Assembly (NCBI GenBank): GCA_023078555.1
Contig: JALAAN010000012.1
Span: forward strand, 36,001 to 100,000
DNA from: Ulva prolifera
Taxonomy: Eukaryota > Chlorophyta > Ulvophyceae > Ulvales > Ulvaceae
Direction of reading: 5' to 3'
DNA length: 64,000 nucleotides
Every line of letters begins with the position of its first letter. Within the stretch, counting starts at the first letter, position 1. The notes under the pieces are model-generated. The model was not told where the DNA came from, searched no databases, and saw only the letters and a program-made list of their open reading frames with translations. The position numbers were made by a program, and so were the translations under genes. This document shows, piece after piece, positions 20,860 through 32,524 of the stretch.

Positions 20860-21993
20860 CACCGAGGTGGTGACCGACGAGCTGCATGAGCTGCTGGGGT
20901 GGGAGGCCGACGACCACGACCTACCGGACGAGTTCGTCGCGGGCAAGCTGCTGGCGGCCCAGCGCGAGGTGGGGCGCGCGGGTGCGGACCATGCGGCCTC
21001 ACTCCAGCTACAGGACATCGACCTTGACACGCCGGCCGGCAAGCGGGAAGCGGCGTGGCTCAGGAGCGCGTCGGGGGGGCCTGCAGGTGCCTTCCTCTTC
21101 GCTCTGACGGGCGGCGTTAACGTTCTCACCCTGGGCGACGACGTATGTGTCCTGGCATATGTTTGTCCTGGCACAGTGGCACCGCCTGCGATTCCGCGTC
21201 CCGACGGACGTCCCCCCCTTCCGTGCAAATGCAGTGCAGGTGTTGCCGCCGAACCAGACCACGCCATGGTCTGCAAAAAAGTGGCTAAGGAGACCCAGAT
21301 GCGCCATGATAACCTGGCTCGTGCCTTGCAATTGCGCCTGGTCGCCTCTTACGCCGGACTGCAGTCTGCCCTGGAGCCGCTCTACCGTGCCCTCGCGAGG
21401 GGCGCGGGTGTGGAGCTGAATCGCCGCGGGGACATCGTCGTGGTCATGCCGTGCCTGGAGATGGCGGCCGTGGACGTCGTGGTCACACATGCGCCGGCGG
21501 CCTCGTACGTGGCTGCTGCAGCGCGGGGGACGGGTGCGACGGCGGAGCGGGCGGAGGACACGAAGTGGGACCGCTTCCGGCGGGACGTGCCTGACCATGC
21601 CGCGTTCCGGTTTGTTCCGTTTGCAGTCGAATCGTGTGGCTTCATGGGCAAGGCTGCCGTGAGGTTCGTCGGTCAGTTGGGGGATGTGGCCGCTGCCAGT
21701 GGGCGCATCTCCAAAGGCGCGTTTGTCCAGTGGGCGCTGCGGGTGTTGTCGGTGTCATTGCAGCATGGCAATGCGGATATGTATCGGAAGTCTGGGCTTG
21801 TCATCTCTCGGGAGCAGGGGTTGCGGTATGATGCGGGCCTGGAGGACGCGATCCTGCCGGACTGAGTTGTGAGTGCGGTTGCAGTGTTCGTTTGTGTGTG
21901 TGAGCGTATGTTGATGTTGATTCGGATGAGATTCGGTTTCAGTGTTTGTTTTCTCCCGTTCACTCTTTTGTAACATACACCGAGGTGGTGACC
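20860..21993 (+). mobile_element. 5'-truncated LINE-B with 16-bp target duplication
   Basis: The insertion spans 20876-21977. CACCGAGGTGGTGACC is present at 20860-20875 and at 21978-21993. The right end is GTTCACTCTTTTGTAACATA, the 3' terminus of the LINE-B family. The left end begins directly in coding sequence, as expected for a 5'-truncated LINE. It lies within the R1 TIR element 20627-22119, so it inserted after that element. Confidence 0.85.
20876..21865 (+). pseudogene. LINE-B ORF, C-terminal endonuclease-like part
   Basis: An open frame of about 330 codons to a TGA at 21863-21865. After an acidic segment it has a Cys/His cluster (CKCSAG, then DHAMVC) and RHDNLARALQLRL. A predicted restriction-endonuclease-like region follows, with DIVVVMPCLE, VDVVVTHAPAASYV and FVPFAVESCGFMGKAAVRFV. 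This order (zinc cluster, RHD, D..V, AVE..G..G) is what I know from the C-terminal part of some algal and protist LINE polyproteins. The reverse transcriptase is absent. The frame is open but cannot make a functional retrotransposon. The open frame upstream of 20876 is target DNA read in frame by chance. Confidence 0.65.
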
Positions 21994-22119
21994 ACCGTCC
22001 GCACATGTTCATGGCGGCCCGCCCACGCCGCCGTCCGCGCGGCGTGCGCACGCGCCAACCTCGGTGGGAAACATCATGATAGGATACGGCTCAGTAAATT
22101 CAGATTTACCTTACTTTAC

Positions 22120-24810
22120 CTCCACCCTGTGCACCCCAATCGCCACTTCCGCATCATCAGAACGGCCGCGGGTAGTGTGCGAATTCCTGCTGAAACGCCA
22201 CAGCGTCGCATTCAGAACCCTGACGTTGACAATTACCACCATGAAGGCCCGCTCCAAGCTTGCAGCCACGTGCTGCAGCATGCGCATTCGACGGGGCATG
22301 AGCCAGGTTGATCATTGTGCATTGCAACATATGTCTGGGCCATCAATTCCACTGGCACTGCATGGCATGCATAATGATAATAACTGTATGAACTGGCCTG
22401 GCTCTGCAGCAACATCCCAACTGCATGCAAGTTTGGGGTGCCGCCCATGCCGGAAGCCATGTCATGTCATACACGTCGTCATTGCCCAGGGTTCCCGGGG
22501 TTCAGAGTCCGTCTGGAATTTCAATTTAAAGAGGGTTAATGTTCCAGCTGCCCCATCCAGCCCAAAGATGCAGCATGTGAACTCACGCCTGTTGCAGCTG
22601 GATGTGCTGCGCCAGTGGCCGGTCATCATGACCAGCTGCAGGTCATAGCGGGTGCAGACTGTTTACAGTTCTGGATATGGAAGAGCGATCAGGTCTAAAG
22701 AAGCAATGACAACGGTAGAGCATCCAGAGCTCTCTCAAAACAGCTTCCACATGTGCACGTGTACACAAACTTTGAACACACATGTACACTATGGGGTGGC
22801 ACCTCGGCCGCGCGGCCGGCGCCGCGTCCCATGGCCGCCTTGCCCCAATATGCATGCCCACGTCTTCAGAGCGCACTTATGTATCGTCCAGGGCGAGCTG
22901 GAGCTCTCAGGACCCCGCCACCTGCTGCAACCGAACCCATAACAGCGCGAACTCGGGAGAGATTCTTGTGTCTGCCTGTTCCCGCATACTCTTCTGTGAT
23001 TCTGTGTAAAATCGCGAATTGTGAAATTGGTGCCCTATGCATCCAGGCTTCGTTTCTGGTCGACGCGGGCTCCTTCAAGCTTCAGGTGTGTTGCTCGAGC
23101 TCCTGTGTGCTTACAGTCAGCTGCGGCTTGGCGGCTCCGCGCCTATATGTTCCATTCACGAAGAATATGCTTGCGCGCAGAAAACCCCTAGCCATAGCCG
23201 CGCAGCTTGCTCTACATGTGCGCAACGAATGCGCGTGTCCCGCCACCGGTACCAAGCGCAAGCAATGTGTGCTTGCATACTGCATGCGCTTGCTTCAGGC
23301 AGCCTGTCAGCTGCTAAAGCCGGGCTTGAGATTGTAGCGCTTTCCGGGCGATGGTCGTCTCCATATGTTCTGCGCAGAACATGCAATAGCCAGCGCTCGG
23401 AATGCTCTGTTGCAATTGGAGGCAGCAACATCACTTCAACCAGTAGGGAGGGATATGTACCAATTGTAAACGTAATGACGACGAGCATATCGATGGAGCA
23501 TCTGCTTGTGTCCGGTATGCGGGCCATTACGGACGCAGTGTTGCAGCCTGAACAGCAGCTGGAATCGGCAGTCAGGGCCAGCTCCACCTAAGCTTGCGTC
23601 AAAGTCCTCGTGCATACAGGCTATCGGTGAGTCGCCCATCATCACAGAGCATTTGCTCACATCGGCTTTCATAACTACTCTGACTTGTGGTCTGAATGTT
23701 CTTGTGCGTTGCCTCGCCAGGGCCGGCAGCTGCGACCATTGTGTTGCATCGCCCCTAGGCCTACGCTAAGGCTGACCGAGGCCCCATCACTGCGCAAAAC
23801 GCACAGTAGCATATCATATCGACAATTTTGAGATTCATCGCATGTATATCGATGGCAGGAGGCGTGCGAGGCGGGCGTGGGTTGCGCTGAACGTGGCCGA
23901 GGCCACCAGGTTACCAGCACTGTTGCTCGAGCCCATGCGGGTCGCAGAAAGCACATCGGTACACAGCCGAACTAAACGAGTTATCAGATAATTCATCCCG
24001 TTTTCAGCGTCCTGTGAGTCCGTTTGAAACAATGACATGTCAAAACAATGTGTTCGACAACGTCGAAGTTGCGACTGCGGTGTAACGGGATCCCACGGGA
24101 GTGCGAGCTCTGTGTAGTCGTTCGGGTCATTGCAAGAATTTGTAATACCACGTTCTGTCGTGGCTTCGAGTCCATACCTCTCGGCTGTTGGGCATGGTGG
24201 TCCATCATGCTCTGCCCCGAACAACCAGCTGGTGGCAGAAATCAGCCTGGCCCATTCAAGTGATGCAGCTGCGATGCATCGGGCATGGCTTTACATCTAT
24301 GCTGACTTTCTATCCACGACACAATCATCTCAATATCTCTGTGTGTGCGGAAGCAGTAAGATTTGTGACAAGTGGGCGTCCACAAAGGTCAGCATATCTC
24401 CAGATGGTACTGGCCAGTACCATCCGGAGAGAGCTCACCACAGAATATGAACCCCCTTGTGATTTGAAAACAGCTGCACACTTGAATCTGGTAATTCGTA
24501 GTCCACTGGTGCACTGAGCATGGTGCCTGTCTCAGCATTGTGCTGATCTCCGGCCATCCCAAAATGATGCCCTGGTGTCTCTGCACAAACACCAGGGCGT
24601 GGGCCATGCCTTGACGCCCAAGTTTCCAGTTTTCAATTGCTGTTCTGTACCATACGCTGCTTGCCTACCTCCTGCAAACTAACGAGCTGTGAGCAGTATA
24701 CTAAAGCGAGGGTGGACAGAGCTGATCAAGGGGCGGCTGTGTCTGCTATGGGATCACAATGTATTATCATGACCGGAATGGCCAAGCGCGCGTGCCGCAG
24801 TTGCGCCTGG
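22120..24810. other. stretch with no identifiable gene
   Basis: No recognised domain on either strand. The longest frames (22753-23337 plus, 23156-23587 minus) overlap each other and lack family features. CTCCACCCTG right after the R1 element (22120) also occurs at about 20793 inside it. Possibly an old gene or repeat remnant. Confidence 0.3.
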
Positions 24811-25690
24811 GTAAAGTAAATTAAAGTAAATCTAAATTTACTGAGCCGTATCCTGTTGGACATTGACAACTCCGAGTTAACGGGACCACATATGCCGAAG
24901 GGGTGTGCATCGATGCTGCAGCGGGGATTATGCAACGTCTGAACTCATGAACACTCCCTCGCCCTCGCCCCCAAAGCGTCTGGCTGCGTACTGAATTTGG
25001 GCTGGATTTGGTCGGTGCGTTTGAGTATGATGTATCCACTGCCCAACATGGTGAGGTCCAACCCTGATGAGGTGCGGCGTGATGCACACGTTGGGTTTCT
25101 GCTGCAGTCTCCCCTCGCGCCACCTCTGAGAGGATCCTGACAGCACCAGGATTGTCAATCCCACGCGGGCAGTCTGGTGGGGTGTGTATGGCAGTCCTGC
25201 GGTGGTCCGGGTTGTGGAATGTGTGGCCGTCCTGCTGTGCATGCACGGGAGCTGTGGACGGGGCTTATGTGGCAATCCAGTGGTATAGCGGCCATATCAC
25301 TGGATTGCCATGGCCTATCATATGACGGCCTCTGGTGGCATTGCTCTGCTTGTTCGTTGCCCCATGGGGCCTTCGGCCTCTCCGGCATAGTCCCGGTAAC
25401 ACAATCCTATATTCAATCAACATGATTGATCTCAATCAGCCACCATTGCTACACCGCACCACATACGGTGCTTCATGACAGCTCAACACGGTCGCTCGTG
25501 CCACATGCTTAGCACAGGAGGAGGCCCTGTGAGTTGCGTACGGTCGTCTGAGGGGGATGTCCAGGAACCCCTTCGGCATATGCGGTCCCATTGATTCGGA
25601 GTTGTCAACGTCCTTTTGGGGATATATATGAGCCATATGGCTCAGTGAATTCAGATTTACTTGATCAGATTTACTTGATCATGACTTTAC
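24811..25690. mobile_element. R1-family TIR element (880 bp)
   Basis: Left arm 24811-24903 and right arm 25565-25690 are inverted copies sharing GTAAAGT at the very ends, ACTGAGCC, TTGACAACTCCGA and CATATGCCGAAGGGG. They are about three-quarters identical over roughly 100 bp, and the right arm has a small internal duplication (CAGATTTACTTGAT). No transposase frame was found, so it is a long-TIR non-autonomous element. I did not find a clear target duplication. Confidence 0.7.
25270..25310. repeat. 41-bp hairpin in the R1 element
   Basis: TGGCAATCCAGTGGTAT and ATATCACTGGATTGCCA pair over 17 bp with one mismatch around a 7-nt loop (AGCGGCC). It is related to the fold-back at 10399-10447. Confidence 0.75.
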
Positions 25691-25819
25691 ATGCAGAGCC
25701 GAAAATAGCACCTTGAGTGTCCTAACGCCTGCACCGCGAGTGCATCAGCGCCGCTGCGGCATCAAGGCCACGCACAACCTCCAACCCAGGCGACCACCCT
25801 CCCAGCAACGGCCCCAGCC

Positions 25820-28263
25820 ATGACAGCTTCTAGCTTCACCCCCCTCCACCTTCTCCATGGCCTCGCAATAGCCGCGGCACAGATTGCGTGCGCGGCCGCC
25901 GGAGCCGCCCCGTCTGCCGATTTTGTGGTCGTCGGGGGGGGCACCGCGGGGTGCGTCGTCGCAGCGCGCATCTGCCGCGACCTCCCGGATGCTTCCATCG
26001 TGCTGCTCGAGCGCGGAAAGCCCCGCAGCCGCGAGGAGAACCTGCGAGTGCGGTCGCCGCTGCTGTACCAGGACGCGTGGAACGACCCGAACCTGACCGA
26101 GGCGTGGCAGACGGAGCCGAACGCCGGCCTCAACGGCGGCACGCTGCGGCAGCTGACGGGCAACACGCTCGGCGGCAGCAGCGCGATCAACGGCGCGCAG
26201 TGGACCAAGCCGCCCCTGGCCACGTTTGACAGCGACACCTGGGGCTTCTCCGGTGCGGCTCTCGGCCCCCCGTCTCCCTGCCACCAGTTACCACCCTTGA
26301 TGGGGCTCCACGGCTGCCAGGCAGTGCTGAATGTGCGTGATGTAGCGTGGCGCCATGCATGCATGCACTGGCAGTGCGCCGCGTCTCGGTGCGGCAGTGT
26401 ACCAGGCGATGCTGGCTTTGGGGGATATCTGCTCCCGCTAGGGTCTGACATGCATGGGGGCACTGCAGCATGCTTGATCACTGCATGGGCGACCGCCGCA
26501 TGTAGATCTGTGAGTTTGCATGACCGTCAGCGGGCTGGCTGCGTTCCCGCTCTGTTGATGCAGCGAGCGAAAACGACACTTTGGTATATGCACACAGAGG
26601 AAACTGCCGTCCGCAATGTGGTTGTGTAAACATCAGCATGCTTGTGACAACGACGATACATTTGGGTGCACATCTTGAGTCCACAGCTAGCTTGAACCGC
26701 CGGGAGCTGTTCCTGTACTTTAGGCATGCAAGCACGACAAGTCTCGCGACGTTCACGCCGCATGGGGACTGTTTGTTCTGCCGGGGGCGGGCATGTGCCC
26801 CGATGCTCGTCCACTGCCCGGCGTCCCACGCATGCATGTTCCACATGCATGCAGGGCTTAACTCCCAGAAAGCCGCCCGGCTGTACCGCCGTGCCGAGAG
26901 GCGGCTGCAGGTGGCGCAGCCGCCGCCGGAGCGGCAGCAGACATACGTGCAGGCCTATCTCACCGCCGGAGAGGCGGCCGGCATCCCCACCGACGACGAA
27001 CCCCTCTCGCGCAGCGAGCCTCCGGAGGATGGCTTGTGGGTCAACGCCCTCGCCGTCGGCGGCCGGGGCCGCCGACAGGACGCCTGTGCCGCGTACCTCA
27101 TGCCGCTGCTGCGGGAGGGCCGCGAGTGTGCTGGGCGCGTCGAGATCGTGCAGTCTGCTACAGTGTCGCAGGTGGTGCTCAAGGGGGGCCGCGCAGTGGG
27201 GGTGCGGTACCTGGACGCGGAGCGGGAGGAGCATTCGGTGACGGCAGCAGTGGAGGTGGTACTCTCGGCCGGGCCCTTCGGGTCACCGAAGGTGCTGCAG
27301 CTGAGCGGCATTGGGCCACCGGCGGTTCTCGACGACCTCGGCATCGACGTCGTCGTGGACCTGCCCGTCGGCCAAAACACGCTCGTACGCTCGCCCTCCG
27401 CCTGCCACAAGCTCATGCATGCTGACACATGCGGCAGCAGGCCGGCCACGATCTTAGATGCTGCAGATTGCAACCGAGCGCGCCCATTCAGCGATTCAAA
27501 TATCATTGCCCAAAAACCCCAAAATGCCCAAAACTCCGTGAAATAAGTATTATGTTTCTTTACTCAGGCACGTGCTGCGCCGCTGATGATCGACACGTAC
27601 TCAGCCCCCCTCGCACCAGAGGCCAACATCGACATCTACAACTCCTCCGCGGCGCGCGCAGAGTTTGCGCGGGGGGACGGCGGCGTGCTCGCGGTCGGCG
27701 CGTCCGGCGGCAACGGCGTCATCGCCGACGCGAACACCTACATCACCTTCACCAACACACCCTCCCCCGGCACGAACGACAAGTTCATTGTGTCGCTCTG
27801 CGGCGTGAATCCCAGCTCCCGTGGCACCCTCCGCCCCGCGAGCACCGACCCCTTCGCGCCACCAGTGCTCAACACAAACGTGTACTCCACCGCGGCCGAG
27901 CTCGACAACGCGGTGAAGTGCATGCAGCGGCTGCGCGACATCAACGACGAGCTCACCCCGGTGCTCGGCATGGCGCCGCTGGTGCCGAGCAACGGCGAGG
28001 TGAGCACCGAGTCGGTGCGGGCGAATATTGTAGGGTTCAACCACTACGTTGCAGGGTGTCCGCTGGGGGAGGTGGTGGATGCGGACTTCAAGGTGGTGGG
28101 CGTGGCAGGGCTGCGGGTGGTGGATGCATCGGTGATGCCAGAGATGCCGCCGTACGCGGGGCCGGCGGCGACGGTCTACATGCTCGCTGAGCTGGCGTCG
28201 GAGCTGATCACCACGGAGCATGAGAGCGTGAGCCCGCCGAAGGGTAAGCTGAAGCGCGATTAG
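25820..28263 (+). CDS. GMC-family FAD oxidoreductase, secreted
   Basis: Three exons, 25820-26252, 26855-27384 and 27568-28263, join in phase to give 552 residues, normal for the glucose-methanol-choline family. Residues 1-30 form a hydrophobic secretory signal. The dinucleotide-binding site is FVVVGGGTAGCVVAARI (about 35-51), and the GMC signature TLGGSSAING lies at about 116-125. VVLSAGPFGSPKVLQLSGIG matches the second GMC signature, and the C-terminus has AGLRVVDASVMPEMP. NHYVAGCPLG supplies the expected active-site His. The usual second catalytic Asn/His region reads PYAGPAATVYMLAE with no Asn or His. Substrate (alcohol, aldehyde or cyanohydrin) cannot be told. TGTAA, a polyadenylation signal common in green algae, lies directly after the stop at 28265-28269. 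Introns are rich in TGCATG. Confidence 0.88.
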
Positions 28264-28269
28264 ATGTAA

Positions 28270-30060
28270 GGCGGCACGTGGATGGGAGGGGGGGAAGGAA
28301 AGCAGTTCCAGCGATGGCCCGAGGTCATTGCGGCAGCGCATCAATGTCCCGCACCCGCTCCCTGCATATGCGTAGGACATGTGTCCTGAGCGGGTATATA
28401 TATATAGTGGTTTGCATGCAGCTGCGACATCAGGGCTGCAGTGCAGACCATGGTGGGTAGCGGCTGCTATGTGAGCGTTGCTTTTGTGATCAATGCGGGC
28501 ACAATACAGTCGTGTTAAATGACTCGTGTGCTGGCGAAAGGAATAATGCTGAAAGGTCGCATTGGCGTGCTACCATTGCACTGTCTTGGTGCAGCTGGTA
28601 TGAGATCTGCAGAGATTGTCTATGAAGGACAGCTGGAGAGTATCTCGCATGGTGAAGTCACAGCATATATGCTGTATGTGGGCCTGTCTGTGTAGTGTGG
28701 GATGCCCATTTGACTTTCGCTTGCAGCCTGATAATTTCTGGTGGAGGCCCTTCCAAGCCACGGCCAAGGGTTCGGCTGCAAGGATGCGACAGCAAAATCT
28801 CGGGCCAGCTGCAGCCCGCCTGCAAAGTATTCTGTGCCACCGGGCGAGAGGCAGGTAGCACTGCAGGCATCGAACAGGAAATGGCACAGTATCAAACTGC
28901 ATGCCAGAAGTCTTCCAACGCAATCCTCACAGAATCCAGTCTCAACAAATCCCAAATTGCGAGCATCAAGTCAGCAGCCGAAGTATCTAGAGATACGACA
29001 ACAGCTTCGTCTGTCATCAGTTGTACTGGTCCTGCATTCGCACGCGACTTGCGTGCAGGTACCACGGAGCTTCCGACTAACAATGTGTGGAGGACCTGCT
29101 CATCGAGGTAGTCCGTCGGAACCTGCGACGAGAACCTCAGCCAACGACAGTTCAGCTGACTTCGAAAATTCAGTTCACGGGAATCTCAATTCTCGTAAGG
29201 GTGCTATTGCTGCTTGCCTTCGCCAGAATCCAGTGAACAACACCATTGCGCAACTTTGATCTCGCCAAAGAAGCGGGATGGAAAGGCTTGGCATTTACTA
29301 CATGTCCCGAGGCAGTCAAGCGCGACACGTCGTTTATGCGGACAGCACCGCGAACATTCAGCGAGGCCTGCAGCTGAAACCAGTGGCTCTGATCGAAGGA
29401 GACGCCTGTAATTTCGGATGTCATGTATCTAGGATGAGATAGATCAGCCTACGCCGGACAGCTGGCCACGCGAACGTCGTTGCCGTGGCCCGATGTGGGG
29501 CTCACTCCACAGTGCATTTATGCATACTTAGTCAGGAATAGAACATAGCGCGCTGATAATCTGATGGTGGCGTGCGCATGGCGATCGTTGTGCAGGTGCT
29601 GAACGTGCGCACGTTCCTGTGGTCTGGCACAATCGTGGTCTGGCACAAACGCCCGTCCCATAAAAACAAATTCCTACTCAAGTCTGAGTACTCTTGCCAC
29701 AGGATGTCCTTTCGCGGCATGGCACTGGCATGCCCTCTCCGTCGCAGCCACAGGACAAAGTAATGACCAGAGTCTCGACCAGATCTAGAGCGTCGAGTCA
29801 TGTTTGCAAGCCGATCGGCTGTAAGAAAAGGACCACAATGCGGAAAGTGAAGCTCTACTGTATGTTGGACGTTGCAACGCGTTGCTGTGCTGAGGCACGA
29901 CGGGCGGTTAAAGTCGATCAATCGTTGTCCATGGCCAGTGCCAGAAAGAAATTAGATGGCAACGTACCTCCGCTGTTTCAATATGGGACGAGTGCAGATG
30001 GAGTGGGCATCATGCGGCATCTCTTCTACTCGGCAACGAGCATGTGTTCCAAGGACAACG
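28270..30060. other. stretch with no identifiable gene
   Basis: Immediately follows the GMC gene. One leftward frame at 29170-29424 (QLQASLNVRGAVRINDVSRL, then HWILAKASSNSTLTRIEIPV) has protein-like composition and could be an exon of an unknown gene, but I could not join it to others. No RNA gene or mobile element is evident. Confidence 0.3.
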
Positions 30061-30065
30061 TCGGT

Positions 30066-30330
30066 GTAGGGGGGTCTGCACTCGGGCCATGCACACGTCC
30101 ACCGGGAACGCGAGCAACTCAGACATCGCCCAGGGCCCTGGGCGGTGTCTATAGACTCACAATAACATACTGAATGCACACAGGCGGTCGTCTTGAGTCA
30201 CTGGGCGAAAGCGGCCCTTTTGTCGAAAAACGTATGCATGCCTGGGCAGAATGACCCATTTCGCCCAGGGAGCGCCTACAGCGCCCAGTGCGTGCCCAGC
30301 GCACGCCCAGTGAGCCTATGACGCCCTTAT
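30066..30330 (+). repeat. dispersed repeat R2, copy b (partial)
   Basis: Matches the first 250 bp of R2 copy a, including the GCCCAGGGCCCTGGGC palindrome, with extra divergence in the GGGCGAAA-rich part. It ends after GCACGCCCAGTGAGC. Confidence 0.65.
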
Positions 30331-31159
30331 TATGTATATATTCAGTGTTGGGACGTTCACTTTGATGTCATCGATTGCCGTGGCAGGCGTCTTAGCCGTT
30401 GTGACTTGTGGGGTCATGTACTGTCACCTGTAGGCTGTTGGGAAGCTGCTCTGCACGATTGGAGCGCTATCAAGAACCAATGCAAGTGTTGTTCACTCCT
30501 GGGGATGGGTTGGTTTGTCGCTCTGTGGTTGAATGCTCTAGCGGCTCTGTCCCCATTGCATTCTGGCTTGTCTAGTACATGGCATGAGTATAAAACAACA
30601 GGCTCCAATAGGCGTGAATGCTGAAATTATGGCACAGTTGGGATACCTTTGGTGATGCTGACAACTGTGATCGAGGCTGATCGCACGGCGGTTGATGAAG
30701 CTCATTGTATCAACACCATGTGGATGCAGCTGGCCTGGTTGATAAAGCTGACATGTTTGTCGTAAATTATAGTGTTATGTAGTTGCATCTAGACTGTATT
30801 GCAATCGATGACACACTGACTGCCAGTCAGGTTGTATGCTGATTGCTTGGTAGCATTGTGCAAGAGACAGAGAACCGATGCAGTTGACTGTATTCTTCTG
30901 TGAAGAACAATGCAATAAATTTGTACGCGAGACGAACTCAGCATGCGCTCTGCGTCACCGTCATGGGAATCTGCACTGCATCGGAGGTGTAGCAAAGCCA
31001 GAATGACTTGCACACACAGCCTCTTTGTGTGCTTGGCTCTGTGATCTGCCACATCACGCCCACTGAAGACATCCTGATTGTCCACGGATCACTCACGTCA
31101 AGTGGTGCAGGTTGAACAGCGATAATTCATTGCGTAGTCGGCAGTGCTGTTTTTTTTTG
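30331..31159. other. stretch with no recognisable gene
   Basis: Between two R2 copies. Only short frames occur, and no motif, tRNA or TIR was recognised. Confidence 0.35.
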
Positions 31160-31938
31160 CGTGAACGAAAATGCTGTCGCGGCCGTCACAGCCAGATTCG
31201 CAGCACCTCCGTGCCCTTCAAAACGAAGAAGATATGAGATATTCATCATGACACAACATGTCCACTGTAATTTGTAGACCGCGCAGGGATCATTCTTGCC
31301 GTGGCTTCGATGAGCCGGTGTACGGCAGCGTACTTTCAGTCTCTGTGACGGAAGAACGCCACTGCCCGAACGACATGTATTACTGATTTCGAGCGATGTG
31401 AGGCTGGTGTTTCTGGTATGTGTATGTATCTGCTGTGGCCCATTAGAATGCTATGTTGCGTTGTTTGCAAGCTCGCGAGGTGAACAAACTGCATGCAAGT
31501 TCCGGCAGAAACAAACAGCAATGCCGCCTGTTACTTAATTTCGATCAATGATTAAATCTGTGGTAGCTAAGCCGGTCTAGGCCGGCGTGGTGTCCGCTCT
31601 CCATGGCTGCATCACATACAGGCCGGACATACCCGCACGACACCGGTTGACAGGTCGCTGAACATCTATGAGACATATTATAGTGTTTTTCGGGTGTTCT
31701 CGACCCACTGTGCTCACTGGGCGTGCGCTGGGCGCCAAATCCGCGTCCATGGGCGAAAACGGCCTTTTGGCCGAAAACAGGCCTTTCCCTGGGCACTTTT
31801 CTACGTTAGGCCCAGGGACCGCCTGTGTGCATTCAGTATCTTACTGTGCGTCTATAGACACCGCCCAGGGCCCTGGGCGATGTCTGAGTTGCTCGCGTTC
31901 CCGGTGGACGTGTGCATGGCCCGAGTGCAGACCCCCCT
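31160..31938 (-). repeat. dispersed repeat R2, copy c (inverted)
   Basis: Nearly full-length inverted counterpart of copy a. On the minus strand it runs from GGGGGGTCTGCACTCGGGCC through the 16-bp palindrome to GCTGCGAATCTGGCTGTGAC and GACAGCATTTTCGTTCACGC. The frame conserved between copies a and c differs by substitutions and small indels, so coding is unproven. Confidence 0.7.
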
Positions 31939-31959
31939 GTCGGTGTGCACTGCATTGTG

Positions 31960-32524
31960 CGCAGTCGTGCAGTGGCGCGCCAGGTGCGCGCCGCAGCTCC
32001 GCTGATGGCACGTCACGCGTGCAAGGCAGTTTTGGCGGGACTCACAGTCCCGTCTGACGACCTCTCGCCGCTTACAGGCCATCCGGCCTGAGCGGTGGGG
32101 TGCCCCTTGGGCGCCCCGTCCGCTTGACGCCACCGACCTGTGGCCTCTGACTCCAGCTGGGCTGGGTCCGATGGGTGTGCGGGGTGCCTTCGTTGGCATG
32201 TGCGGGGACTGCGGAACGGCTTGGGCGATGCATTGTCCTAGGTGCGGTGCGGCGTGGGCCGGCGGGGCTGCGCGGCGGTGTGCCGGGCTGGCGTGGTATG
32301 CTGTGGCTTGGTGGGGTGGGGGTGGGTCTTGGGGCCAGGGCGGCCCCCGGCAATCGGGCGGCCATGATGGGCGGCCTCAGGCAGCAGTGTGTTGGGTTTG
32401 GCCCTGTCGTACGGCGGCGGGCGTTGTGGTGCTGGTGGTTGTAATGTTGTGTGTCGGCCGTGGGGTTTGTGCGTGCGCGTGTGTGGGTTTGGGTTTGTGG
32501 GTGTGTGGGTCTGTGCGTGTGTGT
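31960..32524 (+). mobile_element. 5'-truncated LINE-A, copy 3
   Basis: Begins near CAGTCGTGCAGTGGCGCGCC, matching copy 2 from about 19148. It continues through GCAAGGCAGTTTTGGCGGGA and the GT-rich 3' UTR. The normal GCGGTGCTGCCC...GTAACA end is missing. Instead the GT tract runs straight into an inverted LINE-A tail at 32525. Confidence 0.65.

Larger units (their letters stand above)
20627..22119. mobile_element. R1-family TIR element containing a LINE-B insertion
   Basis: Left end GTAAAGTAAAGTAAATCTAA, then ATTTACTGAGCCGTATCCT. The right end is its inverted copy, ending TTACTTTAC at 22119, so the terminal inverted repeat is about 39 bp with two differences. No transposase is encoded. A LINE-B copy (20876-21977) sits inside. 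The superfamily is not obvious from the ends, and no target duplication was found. Confidence 0.65.

Noticed and set aside
29532-29921. 129-codon leftward frame as a gene
   Set aside because: No domain, no partner exon, composition like neighbouring non-coding frames.
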